A DNA stretch of 64,000 bases from Nocardia ignorata NBRC 108230 (GCF_001612905.1 NZ_BDBI01000024.1:186001-250000); one strand, 5' to 3'. Positions 8,413-17,589 are shown, counted from the first letter of the stretch. Made by a program: numbers and translations. Notes: generated by a model from the sequence alone, not told the origin.

Positions 8413-9663
8413 CTACTCGACCTTCGGGGTGAGTGCCTTGGTCAGTGCCGGTACGGCGAGGGTTCGTTGCCACGGTCGTGCTCCACCTGCACGCAAGAAC
8501 TCCTCGATCGCGACGAAGAGCTCTTCGGGGGTGCCGACGTTCTTGTAGTCGGGGAGCCCGTCCCAGCACAGCCGACGCACGAGATCGGGGGACAGCAGGT
8601 TTTCCACGGGGATGGAGTGTTCGGTGGAGAGTTCGCCCATGGCGTTGCGGGCGGTGGTGAGGCGGGCGGCGGCGATGGGATCGCGGCGTTCCCAGCGGTT
8701 GACGGGGGGTGGGCCGTCGAAGGGGAGGGTGAGGGGTGGGAGTTGTTTGTCGGGGAGGGCGCGGGCGCGGTCTACGGCGGCGAGCCAGTCGCGGGAGTAG
8801 CGGCGTTGGCGGGGGCCGCCGAAGACGGGGAGGGTGCGCAGTTGGGCGATGGTGCGTGGGTCGTTGGTCGCGGCGGCGACGATGGCGGAGTCGGGGAGGA
8901 TGCGGGAGGGGGCGACGTCGCGGGCGCGGGCCAGTTCGTCGCGGGTGGTCCACAGTTCGCGGACGACGGCGAGTTGGCGGGGGCGGCGCAGGGTGTGGAT
9001 GCCGGAGGTGCGGCGCCAGCGGTCGGCCTTGGGGGCGGGCGGGTCCATGGTGCGGACGTGTTCGAATTCCTCTGCGGCCCAGTCCATTTTGCCCTGGGCG
9101 GCGAGGTCTTCGGCGACGGTGTCGCGCAGTTCCAGGAGGAGCTCCACGTCGAGGGCGGCGTAGTTGAGCCACTCGTCGGGCAGCGGGCGGGTGGACCAGT
9201 CGGCGGCGCCGTGGCCTTTGCGCAGGGAACGGCCGAGCAGGTTCTCCACCATGGCGGCCAGGCCGACGCGCTCGTAGCCGGCGAGGCGGCCGCCGAGTTC
9301 GGTGTCGAAGAGGCGGGCGGGGCGCAGGCCCAGTTCGGCGAGGCCGGGAAGGTCCTGGTCGGCGGAGTGCAGCACCCATTCGAGGTCGTTGATCGCCTCG
9401 GCCAGCGGGGTGAGCGCGTCGGTGACGGGGATGGGGTCGATCAGGAAGGTGCCCGCGCCTTCGCGGCGCAGCTGGATCAGGTAGGCGCGCGCGGAGTAGC
9501 GGAAACCGGACGCGCGTTCGGCGTCGACGGCGAGCGGGCCGGTGCCCGCGGCGATGGATTTGGCGGCCGCGGCGACCTCGTCGGGGGAGGCCAGCACGGG
9601 TGGAACCCCCTCGGCGGGGGCGAGCAGGGGCTCTGCTGCGGTTGGTTCCTCGGCGACCGACAT
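8413..9663 (-). CDS. Ribonuclease D-like 3'-5' exonuclease with HRDC domain
   Basis: DEDD-family 3'-5' exoribonuclease, probably in tRNA or stable-RNA maturation. DEDDy motifs are intact: 'LAVDAERASGFRY' (Asp and Glu), 'LHSADQDLPGL' (Asp) and 'YAALDVELLLEL' (Tyr and Asp). An HRDC domain follows ('DELARARDVAPSRILPDSAI'). 416 residues, ATG start at 9663 with little 5' ambiguity. It lies 22 bases downstream of the DUF3000 gene on the same strand, the usual actinobacterial pairing (Rv2680-Rv2681 in M. tuberculosis), and the two probably share a transcript. Confidence 0.9.
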   Translation of the reverse strand: MSVAEEPTAAEPLLAPAEGVPPVLASPDEVAAAAKSIAAGTGPLAVDAERASGFRYSARAYLIQLRREGAGTFLIDPIPVTDALTPLAEAINDLEWVLHSADQDLPGLAELGLRPARLFDTELGGRLAGYERVGLAAMVENLLGRSLRKGHGAADWSTRPLPDEWLNYAALDVELLLELRDTVAEDLAAQGKMDWAAEEFEHVRTMDPPAPKADRWRRTSGIHTLRRPRQLAVVRELWTTRDELARARDVAPSRILPDSAIVAAATNDPRTIAQLRTLPVFGGPRQRRYSRDWLAAVDRARALPDKQLPPLTLPFDGPPPVNRWERRDPIAAARLTTARNAMGELSTEHSIPVENLLSPDLVRRLCWDGLPDYKNVGTPEELFVAIEEFLRAGGARPWQRTLAVPALTKALTPKVE

Positions 9664-9685
9664 AAACGTGAACTCTACGTGGCGA

Positions 9686-10324
9686 TCACGGTCTGTCGGT
9701 GTGGGTATAGGAGTCCGGCCGTAAATGCGTGATTCCGGCGGGGGGTAATCCGGCGGCGAAGGCGAGCACCTCGCAGAATGCCTCCACGTGACGGCGCATC
9801 TCGGTGTTCATCGCCGTCCACGACGCGCGTAGCTCCAGTTGGTGGGCGCGTGGTGGGCCCGCGATGTCGCCGTACCGCACCGAACTCGTGGCGGTGACGG
9901 TGCCGCCGAGGGCGGTGAACGGTTCGCCACGTGACTCCAGGGAGTCGACCAGCCAGCTCCAGGCGACCTCCGGGAGCAGCGGGTCGGCGGCGAGGGCGGC
10001 GTCGATGTCGGCCTGGATGTAGGCGACCAGCCGGAACACGCCGTGCCAGGCCTCGTCTCCGTCGGGGTCGTGGAGCAGGATCAGCCTGCCGAAGGCGTCG
10101 CCCTCGGAGTCGGTCGGCACTACCGGGCTGTCGGGGTGCACGACCTCCGCCCCGAGCGCATAGGAGAACGGCGCCAACCGCTGTGGGGGGCGGATAGGCG
10201 CCAGCTCGATTCGAGGGTGCACGGTTGCGGTGCCCATCGCATCGACCGCCGCCCGGAAAGAAGCAGGCTCGCGGGGCGTTCCCCCGGTCGGTGCGGCGCC
10301 GTCGCGGATGTCGAGCGGTGTCAC
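9686..10324 (-). CDS. DUF3000 family protein
   Basis: A 212-residue actinobacterial protein of unknown function. The family is recognised by 'FRAAVDAMGTATVHPRIELAPIRPPQRLAPFSYAL', 'WSWLVDSLESRGEPFTALGGTVTATSSVRYG' and the C-terminal 'EAFCEVLAFAAGLPPAGI'. No transmembrane segment, signal peptide or catalytic motif is evident. The GTG start at 10324 faces hemE across about 200 bases. It is the first gene of the pair with the RNase D-like gene, which hints at a role near RNA processing, but that is only association. Confidence 0.8.
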   Translation of the reverse strand: MTPLDIRDGAAPTGGTPREPASFRAAVDAMGTATVHPRIELAPIRPPQRLAPFSYALGAEVVHPDSPVVPTDSEGDAFGRLILLHDPDGDEAWHGVFRLVAYIQADIDAALAADPLLPEVAWSWLVDSLESRGEPFTALGGTVTATSSVRYGDIAGPPRAHQLELRASWTAMNTEMRRHVEAFCEVLAFAAGLPPAGITHLRPDSYTHTDRP

Positions 10325-10513
10325 GAGGGCAACCGTAGACGGTGGGTGTGCGGGGCGTGCGGAGGCGCGCCGCCTACGGCGGGCCGGTCGGGGGTGCGTT
10401 GCGGAGGGTGCATTCTGTGGCGCTTCGCGATGCGCGATGTGCGATGAGACGAGCGAGCCGGAGGCCGCGCGACTCTACCCCGACGTGGGGGTGGAGTCGC
10501 CCGCCCCGCCCCC

Positions 10514-10519
10514 TAGGAT
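10514..10519 (+). promoter_or_regulatory. hemE -10 element of leaderless type
   Basis: TAGGAT ends seven bases before the GTG at 10527, the spacing expected when transcription begins at the start codon itself. No convincing Shine-Dalgarno sequence is separate from this hexamer. Confidence 0.55.
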
Positions 10520-10526
10520 CATCGTG

Positions 10527-11582
10527 GTGAGCACCTACACCCGCCGCCGGTTGACCGATGCCCCTTTCCTGGCCGCCGCCACCGGCGCGACGCCGAGCAG
10601 GCGACCGGTTTGGTTCATGCGTCAGGCAGGCCGTTCGCTGCCCGAGTACCGGGAGCTGCGCAAGGGCATCGGCATGCTCGAGTCGTGCTTCGACCCGGAG
10701 CTGGTGTGTGAGATCACCATGCAGCCGATCCGTCGTCACGGTGTGGACGCGGCAATCCTGTTCTCCGACATCGTCGTTCCGCTCAAGGCGGCGGGCATCG
10801 ATCTCGACATCGTGCCCGGTGTCGGCCCGGTGATCGCCTCGCCGGTGCGCACCGAGGCCGATGTGCGCGCCCTGCCGAGATTGCGTCCGGAAGAGGTCGG
10901 CGCGGTCACCGCGGGCGTGCGGCTGCTCACCGACGCGCTCGGTGACACCCCGCTCATCGGTTTCGCCGGTGCACCGTTCACGCTGGCCTCCTACCTGGTG
11001 GAGGGTGGGCCGAGCAAGCAGCACGAGCGCACCAAGGCGATGATGCACGCCGACCCGAAGACCTGGCACGCGCTGCTCGGCACCCTTACCGACATCACCA
11101 TCGCCTTCCTGCAGGCCCAGCTCGCCGCCGGTGTCGACGCGGTGCAGCTGTTCGATTCCTGGGCGGGCGCGCTGTCGCTGGCCGACTACCGCGAGTTCGT
11201 GCTGCCGCACTCGGAACGCGTGTTCGCCGAGATCGCCGACGCGGGCGTGCCGCGCATCCACTTCGGTGTGGGAACCGGTGAGCTGCTCGGCGCGATGGGC
11301 GAGGCCGGTGCCGATGTGGTCGGCGTCGACTGGCGGGTGCCGCTCACCGACGCCGTGCGCCGGGTCGGTGCCGGGAAGGGTCTGCAGGGCAACCTGGACC
11401 CGGCCATCCTGTTCGCCGGATTCGACGCGGTCGAGGCGGAAGCGCGGCGCATCGTGGCGGAGGCGGACGAGGCGATCACGCTCGGCGCGACCGGTCATAT
11501 CTTCAACCTGGGTCACGGGGTGCTGCCGGACACCGATCCCGGCGTGCTGACGGCGCTGGTCGAACTCGTGCATTCGCTCTGA
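10527..11582 (+). CDS. hemE: Uroporphyrinogen decarboxylase
   Basis: Converts uroporphyrinogen III to coproporphyrinogen III by four decarboxylations, in the cytoplasm. 351 residues, normal length. Signatures include 'RPVWFMRQAGRSLPEYRELR' (substrate-binding Arg), 'AAILFSDIVVPLKAAGIDLDI', 'GFAGAPFTLASYLVEGG', 'DSWAGALSLADYREFVLP', and 'NLGHGVLPDTDP' near the end. Start GTG 10527 is supported by family alignment and by the adjacent TAGGAT element. It is the first of three same-direction heme genes (hemE, cgoX, chdC) that form the last soluble steps of the coproporphyrin-dependent route used by actinobacteria. Confidence 0.96.
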   Translation: MSTYTRRRLTDAPFLAAATGATPSRRPVWFMRQAGRSLPEYRELRKGIGMLESCFDPELVCEITMQPIRRHGVDAAILFSDIVVPLKAAGIDLDIVPGVGPVIASPVRTEADVRALPRLRPEEVGAVTAGVRLLTDALGDTPLIGFAGAPFTLASYLVEGGPSKQHERTKAMMHADPKTWHALLGTLTDITIAFLQAQLAAGVDAVQLFDSWAGALSLADYREFVLPHSERVFAEIADAGVPRIHFGVGTGELLGAMGEAGADVVGVDWRVPLTDAVRRVGAGKGLQGNLDPAILFAGFDAVEAEARRIVAEADEAITLGATGHIFNLGHGVLPDTDPGVLTALVELVHSL

Positions 11583-11766
11583 GGCGCCAGGCCGAGGCGG
11601 CCGTCTGACAATCCCCCTCGCCGCCGCGCTCGATGGTCGTCGATCGCCCGGGTGGGTGGTGGACGTTCGCCGCCGGTCACGAGCCGCGCTCCGGAGCTCG
11701 ACGTGACACTGCCGACACAGCGTGGGCGCGTCTTATGTGCATCGGCAGAACGGCTACGGTCGGAGG

Positions 11767-13116
11767 ATGCGGATCGCGGTTGTCGGGGGCGGAATCAGCG
11801 GGCTCGTCGCGGCGTACCGGTTGCGTCAGCGCCTCGGTGAGAGCGCCGATATCGTCGTGCTCGAGCAGCGCGGGCGGGTCGGCGGGGTGCTGCACACCGG
11901 TGAATTGGCCGGGGAGCCATTGGATCTCGGTGCTGAGGCGTTCGTCGGGCGCAGGCCCGAGGTGATCGAGTTGATGGGCGAACTCGGCCTCGACGATCAG
12001 CTGGTACGACCTGCCGGGAAACGCCCACTGGTGTGGGCAGGGGGGAGTGCGCACCCGCTGCCGGGGCGGACCTTGATGGGCATCCCGTCTGATGCCGAAT
12101 CGCTGCGCGGGCTCGTCGACGACGAAACCCTGCACCGGGTGGCGACCGAGCCGGAGCGGCCGCTGCGCTGGGAACCCGGTTCGGACGTGGACGTGCAGTC
12201 GCTGGTCGCCGAGCGGTTCGGTCGGCAGGTTGTGGAACGCAGTGTCGATCCGCTGCTCGGCGGGGTGTACGCGGGGATCAGCGCGTCGATCGGCATCCGT
12301 GCGGCCTTGCCGACGCTGGCCGCTGCCCTCGATCAAGGCGCACCGAGTCTCACCGACGCCGTTCGGACAGCGATGCCCGCCCCCAGCTCCGCGCCGGTCT
12401 TCGGTGGACTCCGCGACGGATACGGCGCCCTGCTCGCCGCGCTGACCGAGGCGTCGCGGGCCCGCTTGGTGACCGATCTCCCCGCGACACGGCTGGCTCG
12501 GTCACCCCGGGGTTGGGTGGTCGACCCGCTGGGCGCTGTCGACGCGGTCGTCCTCGCGACACCCGCGCCGGTCACCGCCCGGCTGTTGCACTTCGTCGCG
12601 CCCGAGGCGGCTGCTCTGGCGGATGGAATCGAACTGTCGTCGTCGGCGCTCGTCGCGATGGCACTGCCGAAAGACACCGCCCTGCCGGACAATTCAGGCA
12701 TCCTCGTCGCCACCGGAGAACCCTTGCGCGCCAAGGCTTTCACCTTGTCGAGCCGTAAATGGCCGCACCTGGCCGCACGTGATGTCGCCCTGGTCCGCGC
12801 CTCGTTCGGCCGCTTCGGCGACGAGAAACCCCTCACCTGGACCGACGACGAACTCGTCGCCGCGGCCGTCGAGGACCTGAGCACCGTCACCGGAGCCGCG
12901 ATCAGCCCGCATGCCGCCGTCGTGCAGCGCTGGCCCGGCGGCCTGCCCCAATACGCCCCCGGCCACACCGAACTAATCGACGCCATCGAAGCCGCGATCG
13001 CCCCGCTCGAAGGACTCGCCGTCGCAGGCGCCTACCTGCGCGGAGTCGGAGTTCCGGCGTGCGTCGCCGCGGGCACCGCTGCCGCGGAACGGGTCGCACA
13101 CAGCCTTCATCATTGA
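11767..13116 (+). CDS. cgoX: Coproporphyrinogen III oxidase, FAD-dependent (HemY/CgoX family)
   Basis: FAD enzyme oxidising coproporphyrinogen III to coproporphyrin III; older annotations call it protoporphyrinogen oxidase hemY/hemG. The N-terminal 'RIAVVGGGISGLVAAYRL' is the dinucleotide fold, followed by 'LEQRGRVGGVLHT', 'LDLGAEAFVGRRPEVIELM' and the C-terminal FAD contact 'GLAVAGAYLRGVGVPACV'. 449 residues. ATG 11767 begins exactly at the FAD motif; TACGGT lies six bases upstream, so leaderless expression is possible, while GGAGG is too close to the start to act as a normal ribosome site. The paired chdC gene downstream supports the coproporphyrin assignment. Confidence 0.92.
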   Translation: MRIAVVGGGISGLVAAYRLRQRLGESADIVVLEQRGRVGGVLHTGELAGEPLDLGAEAFVGRRPEVIELMGELGLDDQLVRPAGKRPLVWAGGSAHPLPGRTLMGIPSDAESLRGLVDDETLHRVATEPERPLRWEPGSDVDVQSLVAERFGRQVVERSVDPLLGGVYAGISASIGIRAALPTLAAALDQGAPSLTDAVRTAMPAPSSAPVFGGLRDGYGALLAALTEASRARLVTDLPATRLARSPRGWVVDPLGAVDAVVLATPAPVTARLLHFVAPEAAALADGIELSSSALVAMALPKDTALPDNSGILVATGEPLRAKAFTLSSRKWPHLAARDVALVRASFGRFGDEKPLTWTDDELVAAAVEDLSTVTGAAISPHAAVVQRWPGGLPQYAPGHTELIDAIEAAIAPLEGLAVAGAYLRGVGVPACVAAGTAAAERVAHSLHH

Positions 13117-13245
13117 CACGGCTGCGCATTGCGGTCGGCGGCACGACGCGAACGCAGGCCGAAGCCGACCCGGGTCGCAGTGCACATACCCGGTCGCGGC
13201 GTGGCTACCACCATCGGCGATAGCGTTCGTGCATGATCGCCCGCT

Positions 13246-13395
13246 GTGACCAGTCCCGCTGAGCGACCGACCCTGATCCTCGACCCCGATCTCGGTCCCG
13301 TCGAACTACACGCGGGGGAGGCGACCACCGTGACGGCCGTCTTCCGCGCCGACGGATCCTCGCCGTGGCGTGCGGTCGAGCACCACCTGGACTGA
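13246..13395 (+). CDS. Possible 49-residue protein between cgoX and chdC
   Basis: A short open frame from GTG 13246 to TGA 13395, reading MTSPAERPTLILDPDLG and on to PWRAVEHHLD. It alternates hydrophobic and charged residues like a small beta domain, with no Cys and no membrane segment. It lies in the direction of the heme genes, 43 bases before chdC. I recognise no family. It may be a genuine small protein, a remnant of a longer one, or chance. Confidence 0.35.
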   Translation: MTSPAERPTLILDPDLGPVELHAGEATTVTAVFRADGSSPWRAVEHHLD

Positions 13396-13438
13396 TCCCG
13401 GCCGCCGCGCGAAATCCGCGCAGTGGCACCATGGATTC

Positions 13439-14134
13439 ATGGCGCGACTCGACTACCAGGCCCTCAATTCCACCATCCGGTACCTGATGTTCTCGGTGTT
13501 CCAGGTACAGCCGGGCGTGCTCGGCGACGACCGGGCGGCGGCGATCAAGGAGGCGCAGACCTTCTTCGACCGGCTGGCCGACAAGGGTGTGGTGTTGCGC
13601 GGCATCTACGACGTGGCCGGGTTGCGCGCCGACGCCGATTTCATGCTGTGGACGCACGCCGAACGGGTCGAGGACCTGCAGGCCGCCTACGCCGATTTCC
13701 GGCGCACCACCGAGCTGGGCAAGGCCAGTGCCCCGGTGTGGAGCAATGTGGCCGTGCACCGCCCGGCGGAGTTCAACAAGAGCCACATCCCGGCGTTCCT
13801 CGCCGGTGAGGACCCGGGCAACTACATCTGCGTGTACCCGTTCGTGCGGTCCTACGAGTGGTACCTGCTGCCCGACGAACAACGCCGCAAGATGCTCGCC
13901 GACCACGGCAAGGCCGCACGTGGCTACCCGGACGTGCGGGCCAACACGGTGAGCTCGATGGCGCTCGGCGACTACGAGTGGATCCTGGCGTTCGAGGCCC
14001 CCGAACTGCACCGCATCGTCGACCTCATGCGCGATCTGCGCGCTACTGAGGCCCGCCTGCACGTCCGCGAGGAGACCCCGTTCTTCACCGGCCCGCGCGT
14101 AGAGGTCGAGCAGCTGATCAACGCCTTGCCGTAG
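13439..14134 (+). CDS. chdC: Coproheme decarboxylase (HemQ)
   Basis: Final enzyme of the coproporphyrin-dependent pathway: two peroxide-driven decarboxylations turn coproheme into heme b. 231 residues, the typical actinobacterial length. Chlorite-dismutase-like fold with 'CVYPFVRSYEWYLLPDEQRR' holding Tyr133 (radical tyrosine) and 'MLADHGKAARGYPDV' holding His156 (proximal heme ligand). His116 in 'NKSHIPAF' sits where actinobacterial members have a distal histidine. The start ATG 13439 is fixed by family alignment ('MARLDYQALNSTIRYLMFSV'); the open frame extends to 13370 without similarity. It converges with msrB, only three bases separating the two stops. Confidence 0.95.
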   Translation: MARLDYQALNSTIRYLMFSVFQVQPGVLGDDRAAAIKEAQTFFDRLADKGVVLRGIYDVAGLRADADFMLWTHAERVEDLQAAYADFRRTTELGKASAPVWSNVAVHRPAEFNKSHIPAFLAGEDPGNYICVYPFVRSYEWYLLPDEQRRKMLADHGKAARGYPDVRANTVSSMALGDYEWILAFEAPELHRIVDLMRDLRATEARLHVREETPFFTGPRVEVEQLINALP

Positions 14135-14137
14135 GCA

Positions 14138-14563
14138 CTACGCTTTCGGCTCGAGCTTGAGCGCGATCGAGTTGATGCAGTAGCGCTGGTCGGTGGGGGT
14201 GGGGTAGCCCTCGCCCTCGAAGACGTGGCCGAGGTGGCTGTGGCAGTTCGCGCACAGCACCTCGACCCGGCGCATGCCGAGCGAGTCGTCGGGACGCAGG
14301 ATCACCGCGTCGGAATCGGCGGGGTCGAAGAACGACGGCCACCCGCAGTGCGAGTCGAATTTCTCTGTGCTGCGGAACAATTCGGCACCGCAGGCACGGC
14401 AGGTGTAGACGCCCTCGGTCTTGGTGTCGGTGTACTCGCCGACGAAAGGTCGCTCGGTGGCGGCCTCACGCAGCACGGCGTATTCCTCGGGGTTCAGTTT
14501 GGCCCGCCACTCCTGCGGCGTCAGCTGGATGCGCGGCGCGGGCAACGAGGTATCGGAACTCAT
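14138..14563 (-). CDS. msrB: Peptide-methionine (R)-S-oxide reductase
   Basis: Reduces the R epimer of methionine sulfoxide in proteins. Two CxxC zinc sites ('TCRACGAELF', 'LCANCHSHLGHVF'), 'SHCGWPSFFDP', and catalytic Cys in 'RYCINSIALKLEP'. About 141 residues. ATG 14563 is preferred; a GTG codon sits directly before it, and GGAG is just upstream. It converges on chdC, as in M. tuberculosis Rv2674-Rv2676c. A link to heme synthesis is possible only by position, since the peroxide used by ChdC could oxidise methionine. Confidence 0.94.
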   Translation of the reverse strand: MSSDTSLPAPRIQLTPQEWRAKLNPEEYAVLREAATERPFVGEYTDTKTEGVYTCRACGAELFRSTEKFDSHCGWPSFFDPADSDAVILRPDDSLGMRRVEVLCANCHSHLGHVFEGEGYPTPTDQRYCINSIALKLEPKA

Positions 14564-14603
14564 CACTCCACGCTAATGGTTTCGCGCCGCGCGCGCCGAA
14601 ACG

Positions 14604-15938
14604 CTACTTCAGGGCGGGTTCGCGTTCCTCGACCGGTGCCACCGGATCGTCGCGGTCAGGGGTCGCCGCGGGCGCGGGTTCTTCCGCTGCGCCGTCGCGT
14701 GAGTCCGGTGCCGTCGCCATCCAGACCGGGTCGATGCCGAACTGCAGCCTGCCTTCGCGGCGGGCGGCCAGGTAGCGGTCACCGAGCACGCAGAACACCA
14801 CGATGAGCAGCAGACCCCAGCCGAAGGTCACCCGCAGGTATTCGAGCGCGCGGCCGGTGCTCTGCCAGCGGTCCGACAACCACTTGTCGTAGGTCATGAA
14901 CCCGAAGATCGCCAGCCAGGCCGGCCAGTTGCGCAGCACGGAATTGCGCAGCACCACTGTCATCAGGAACGGGAACAGCATCATCGAGTAGTACATCTGG
15001 CCCAGCGACGGCAGCAGGAACGAGGCCGTGAGCAGCACACCGGAGAACGTGGTGACGAAGAACAGTTCGTCATCGCGGTAGTAGCGCCACAGCAGCCACA
15101 GCGACACCGCGACGACACCGGCCATCACCACCTGCACCAGCAGGATCAGCCAGTGCGGCAAGCCGTAGTAGGCACCGTTGCCGCCGACCGAGCTGTTGAA
15201 GTAGTCGCGGGTCTGCGCCAGGTAGGGCAGCACATGGGTGAAGAACCGTTCGGGGTCCTTCGACAGCGGCCAGGCCGCCGCGGTGAGCGCGACGGGCACA
15301 CCGATACCGGTGATGAACACCTTCCACTGCCCGCGCACCGCCGCGACGAGCAGCAACGGAGCCAATGTCGGTTTCACGGCGATGCTCAGGCCGAGCGCGG
15401 CGCCCGCCCACAGATCACGCCGCCGCAGCAGCAGATGAATGAATGCCAGCTCGGCCAGCAGCAGACACCCGTTGACATTGGTGAACACCAACGTGTTGAT
15501 GACCGTCTCGGAGGCGAACATCGCCAGCAGCAGCGCGGGCGCGGCCACCGAACCGATGCCGAACTTGAACAACCGCAGCAGCAGGTACCAGGCGAGCAGG
15601 ATCGCCGCGGCGTTCAAGGCGATGAACAGCCACCGCGACAGCTCGTACTCGATGATCGCGACGGGCGCGATCACCAGGGTTCCGCTGGGCGGGTACAGGT
15701 AATGGGGGTCGACCGAGTCGAAGTTGGCCGTGTACACGGGCCTGCCGTTCAAGAACTCGAACGAGGCGTTGTACACCGGGCGATAGTCGTCGGTGACGAA
15801 ACCGTTGATCGCCTTGATGAAGACACGGTTCAGCACCGTCATGACCGCGAACGGCCACAATGCGAACTTCATCACCTCGGCGGCGGTGCGAGCGGTGCGG
15901 GGCTCGAGCTGTCGGAACAACACTGGGGCACGGTACAC
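14604..15938 (-). CDS. aftC: GT-C alpha-(1,3)-arabinofuranosyltransferase, AftC type (GT87)
   Basis: Integral membrane glycosyltransferase that adds alpha-1,3 branching arabinofuranose from decaprenyl-phosphoarabinose to arabinogalactan/lipoarabinomannan. 444 residues with about ten membrane helices. An extracytoplasmic acidic pair lies after helix 1 ('INGFVTDDYRPVYNASFEFL'), typical of GT-C enzymes, and 'HYLYPPSGTL' and 'FTNVNGCLLL' are family-like. The Pro/Glu-rich C-terminal tail is disordered. The assignment rests on sequence type plus position between msrB and the secreted hydrolase-like gene, as for Rv2673. GTG 15938 is the longest start; an in-frame GTG at 'VLFRQLEPR' is an alternative. 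Confidence 0.85.
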   Translation of the reverse strand: MYRAPVLFRQLEPRTARTAAEVMKFALWPFAVMTVLNRVFIKAINGFVTDDYRPVYNASFEFLNGRPVYTANFDSVDPHYLYPPSGTLVIAPVAIIEYELSRWLFIALNAAAILLAWYLLLRLFKFGIGSVAAPALLLAMFASETVINTLVFTNVNGCLLLAELAFIHLLLRRRDLWAGAALGLSIAVKPTLAPLLLVAAVRGQWKVFITGIGVPVALTAAAWPLSKDPERFFTHVLPYLAQTRDYFNSSVGGNGAYYGLPHWLILLVQVVMAGVVAVSLWLLWRYYRDDELFFVTTFSGVLLTASFLLPSLGQMYYSMMLFPFLMTVVLRNSVLRNWPAWLAIFGFMTYDKWLSDRWQSTGRALEYLRVTFGWGLLLIVVFCVLGDRYLAARREGRLQFGIDPVWMATAPDSRDGAAEEPAPAATPDRDDPVAPVEEREPALK

Positions 15939-16004
15939 CGGATCGGGTTGCGATGGTGTCGCCGGACCCGTCCGACGCGCCGTGACGCGCCGGTCGGATG
16001 GCGA

Positions 16005-17558
16005 TCAGGCGGGGCAGGCGCCGCCGTCGGCGGGCAGTTTCCCCTCCGCTAGATAGGCGTTCACGGCCTGCTGCGCACACCCGGAATGCGCGACCACCGG
16101 ATGCCCCCAGCCCTGCCAGGTCATGGTGGCGTGCCGGGCGCCCGCGGCACCGAGCGCGCCGGTGACCGAGGCCGCGGCGCCGCCGACGACGGGGTCGGCG
16201 GCACCGGCGAACACCAGCACGGGCAGCGACAGGTCGTCGGGCAGCGGCGGGGCGGTGGAGACGGGCCAGGCCGAGCACACCATCAGCCCGATCGCGGCGG
16301 TGCGACCGAAAACCGGATATTTGCCCGCCCAGGTGTCGGCCAGTTCGCGGGCCCGATCGGGAGTGGGCGGTTGCTGGCTGTCGGTGCACCGGTTCACGAA
16401 CTCGCCGTCGGACGAGATCGCCGCCGCCTCACGCCCGACCAGTGCGATCAGCGGCCCGCGATCGCCACGGTCGGCCGCGGCGAGGATGTCGGCCAGCGCG
16501 GTGACCCGGGTGTTCTGATCCCCGCGCGGGCTCGACAGGAAACCGGTGAGCGCGGTCGCCAGGTCGGCGGCCGTCACCTCGCCCAGTCCGCCGGCCGTCG
16601 CCTTGTTCATCAACCCGACGACGGTCGCGCGCGGATCGGGTCCGAGGGCGCAATTTGCCGCCTTGCATCGCTGGGCGAACGCGGTGAGCGCGGCCTCGGC
16701 GCCGGTGACGCGCGCCTCGGCCATGGTCGCGGCGTCGGCGCCCACCGGTTCCGGTGCGTCGAGGACGAGCCGGGCCAGGTGGTCGCCGTAGCGGCGCGCG
16801 TAGCTGAGCGCGACCTTGCCGCCGTTGCCCGCACCGAGCAGGTTGATCTTCTCGACCTGCCACTGCTTACGCAGCTGTTCGATGTCGTCGGCGGCGTGCG
16901 GTGCGTCGAAGGTGCCCTCGTAGGGCTGCAGGAAGTCGCGGCAGGCGATGGTCGCGTCCTGACTGAAACCGGCGACGGCACCGACCTGGTCGGCGTTGCC
17001 GACACCGGTCTGCCCCAGATCGGTCAGCACCGCGCGCAATTGGGCCGGGATGCAGTCGATGGGCTGGGAGGCGCCGATGCCGCGCCGATCCACCGCCACG
17101 ACCGGCTGCGCGGTGAGCAGCGCGCGGTTGGGGCCGACGGCCAGACCGGCGAGGGTGGAGGCCGAGGACCGGTCGGCGCCGGAGGTCAGCACCAGCGGGG
17201 CCACATCGGTGGGGGTCTCGGGCAGCCGGGCACGCAGGGCGCCCGCGCGGAAGGTGCCGAGCACGGTGCCCGCGGTATCGATGGGCGTCGAGAAATCGGC
17301 GCATTCGAGTACGAGTCCGGCGGGCACGTCGCCGAAGGCCAGCGAGCTGATGGTCGACTCGGTGCAGTCGCGCCAGGTGAGATCGGACTTGGGGACCTCG
17401 GCGGTGCCGAGATCCTCGGTGGCGGGCTCCTGGGTCGCCACCCCACCGGCGCCCGGCCGTTCCACCGCGACGACGGGCCGATCCGACGGTCCCGCCCCGC
17501 AGCCCGCGAGCATGATCGACAGTGTCGCGGCCGTTACCGCGGCCCGAGTCAAGCGCAT
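16005..17558 (-). CDS. Exported alpha/beta-hydrolase-like lipoprotein lacking the nucleophile serine
   Basis: 517 residues. An N-terminal lipoprotein signal ends in the lipobox LAGC (Cys20), so the protein is probably anchored on the outer face of the membrane. The body follows the tripeptidyl-aminopeptidase (Tap) hydrolase plan: 'VVAVDRRGIGASQPIDC', the nucleophile elbow, a cap region, then 'VLVFAGAADPVVGG' (acid) and 'GWGHPVVAHSGC' (His). The elbow reads G-A-G-N-G at residues 242-246, with Gly244 where Ser is expected, encoded GGC. The likely ortholog Rv2672 is annotated as a possible secreted protease. Start ATG 17558 has AGGG upstream. It may bind peptides rather than cleave them, or use an unusual mechanism. 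Confidence 0.8.
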   Translation of the reverse strand: MRLTRAAVTAATLSIMLAGCGAGPSDRPVVAVERPGAGGVATQEPATEDLGTAEVPKSDLTWRDCTESTISSLAFGDVPAGLVLECADFSTPIDTAGTVLGTFRAGALRARLPETPTDVAPLVLTSGADRSSASTLAGLAVGPNRALLTAQPVVAVDRRGIGASQPIDCIPAQLRAVLTDLGQTGVGNADQVGAVAGFSQDATIACRDFLQPYEGTFDAPHAADDIEQLRKQWQVEKINLLGAGNGGKVALSYARRYGDHLARLVLDAPEPVGADAATMAEARVTGAEAALTAFAQRCKAANCALGPDPRATVVGLMNKATAGGLGEVTAADLATALTGFLSSPRGDQNTRVTALADILAAADRGDRGPLIALVGREAAAISSDGEFVNRCTDSQQPPTPDRARELADTWAGKYPVFGRTAAIGLMVCSAWPVSTAPPLPDDLSLPVLVFAGAADPVVGGAAASVTGALGAAGARHATMTWQGWGHPVVAHSGCAQQAVNAYLAEGKLPADGGACPA

Positions 17559-17589
17559 GGCTACACCCTGCCAGGTTCGGCGCCGGGTT

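Noticed and set aside
8467..9732. 421-residue Gly-rich plus-strand frame
   Set aside because: It mirrors the RNase D-like gene and has the Gly/Ala/Val composition typical of antisense GC-rich frames.
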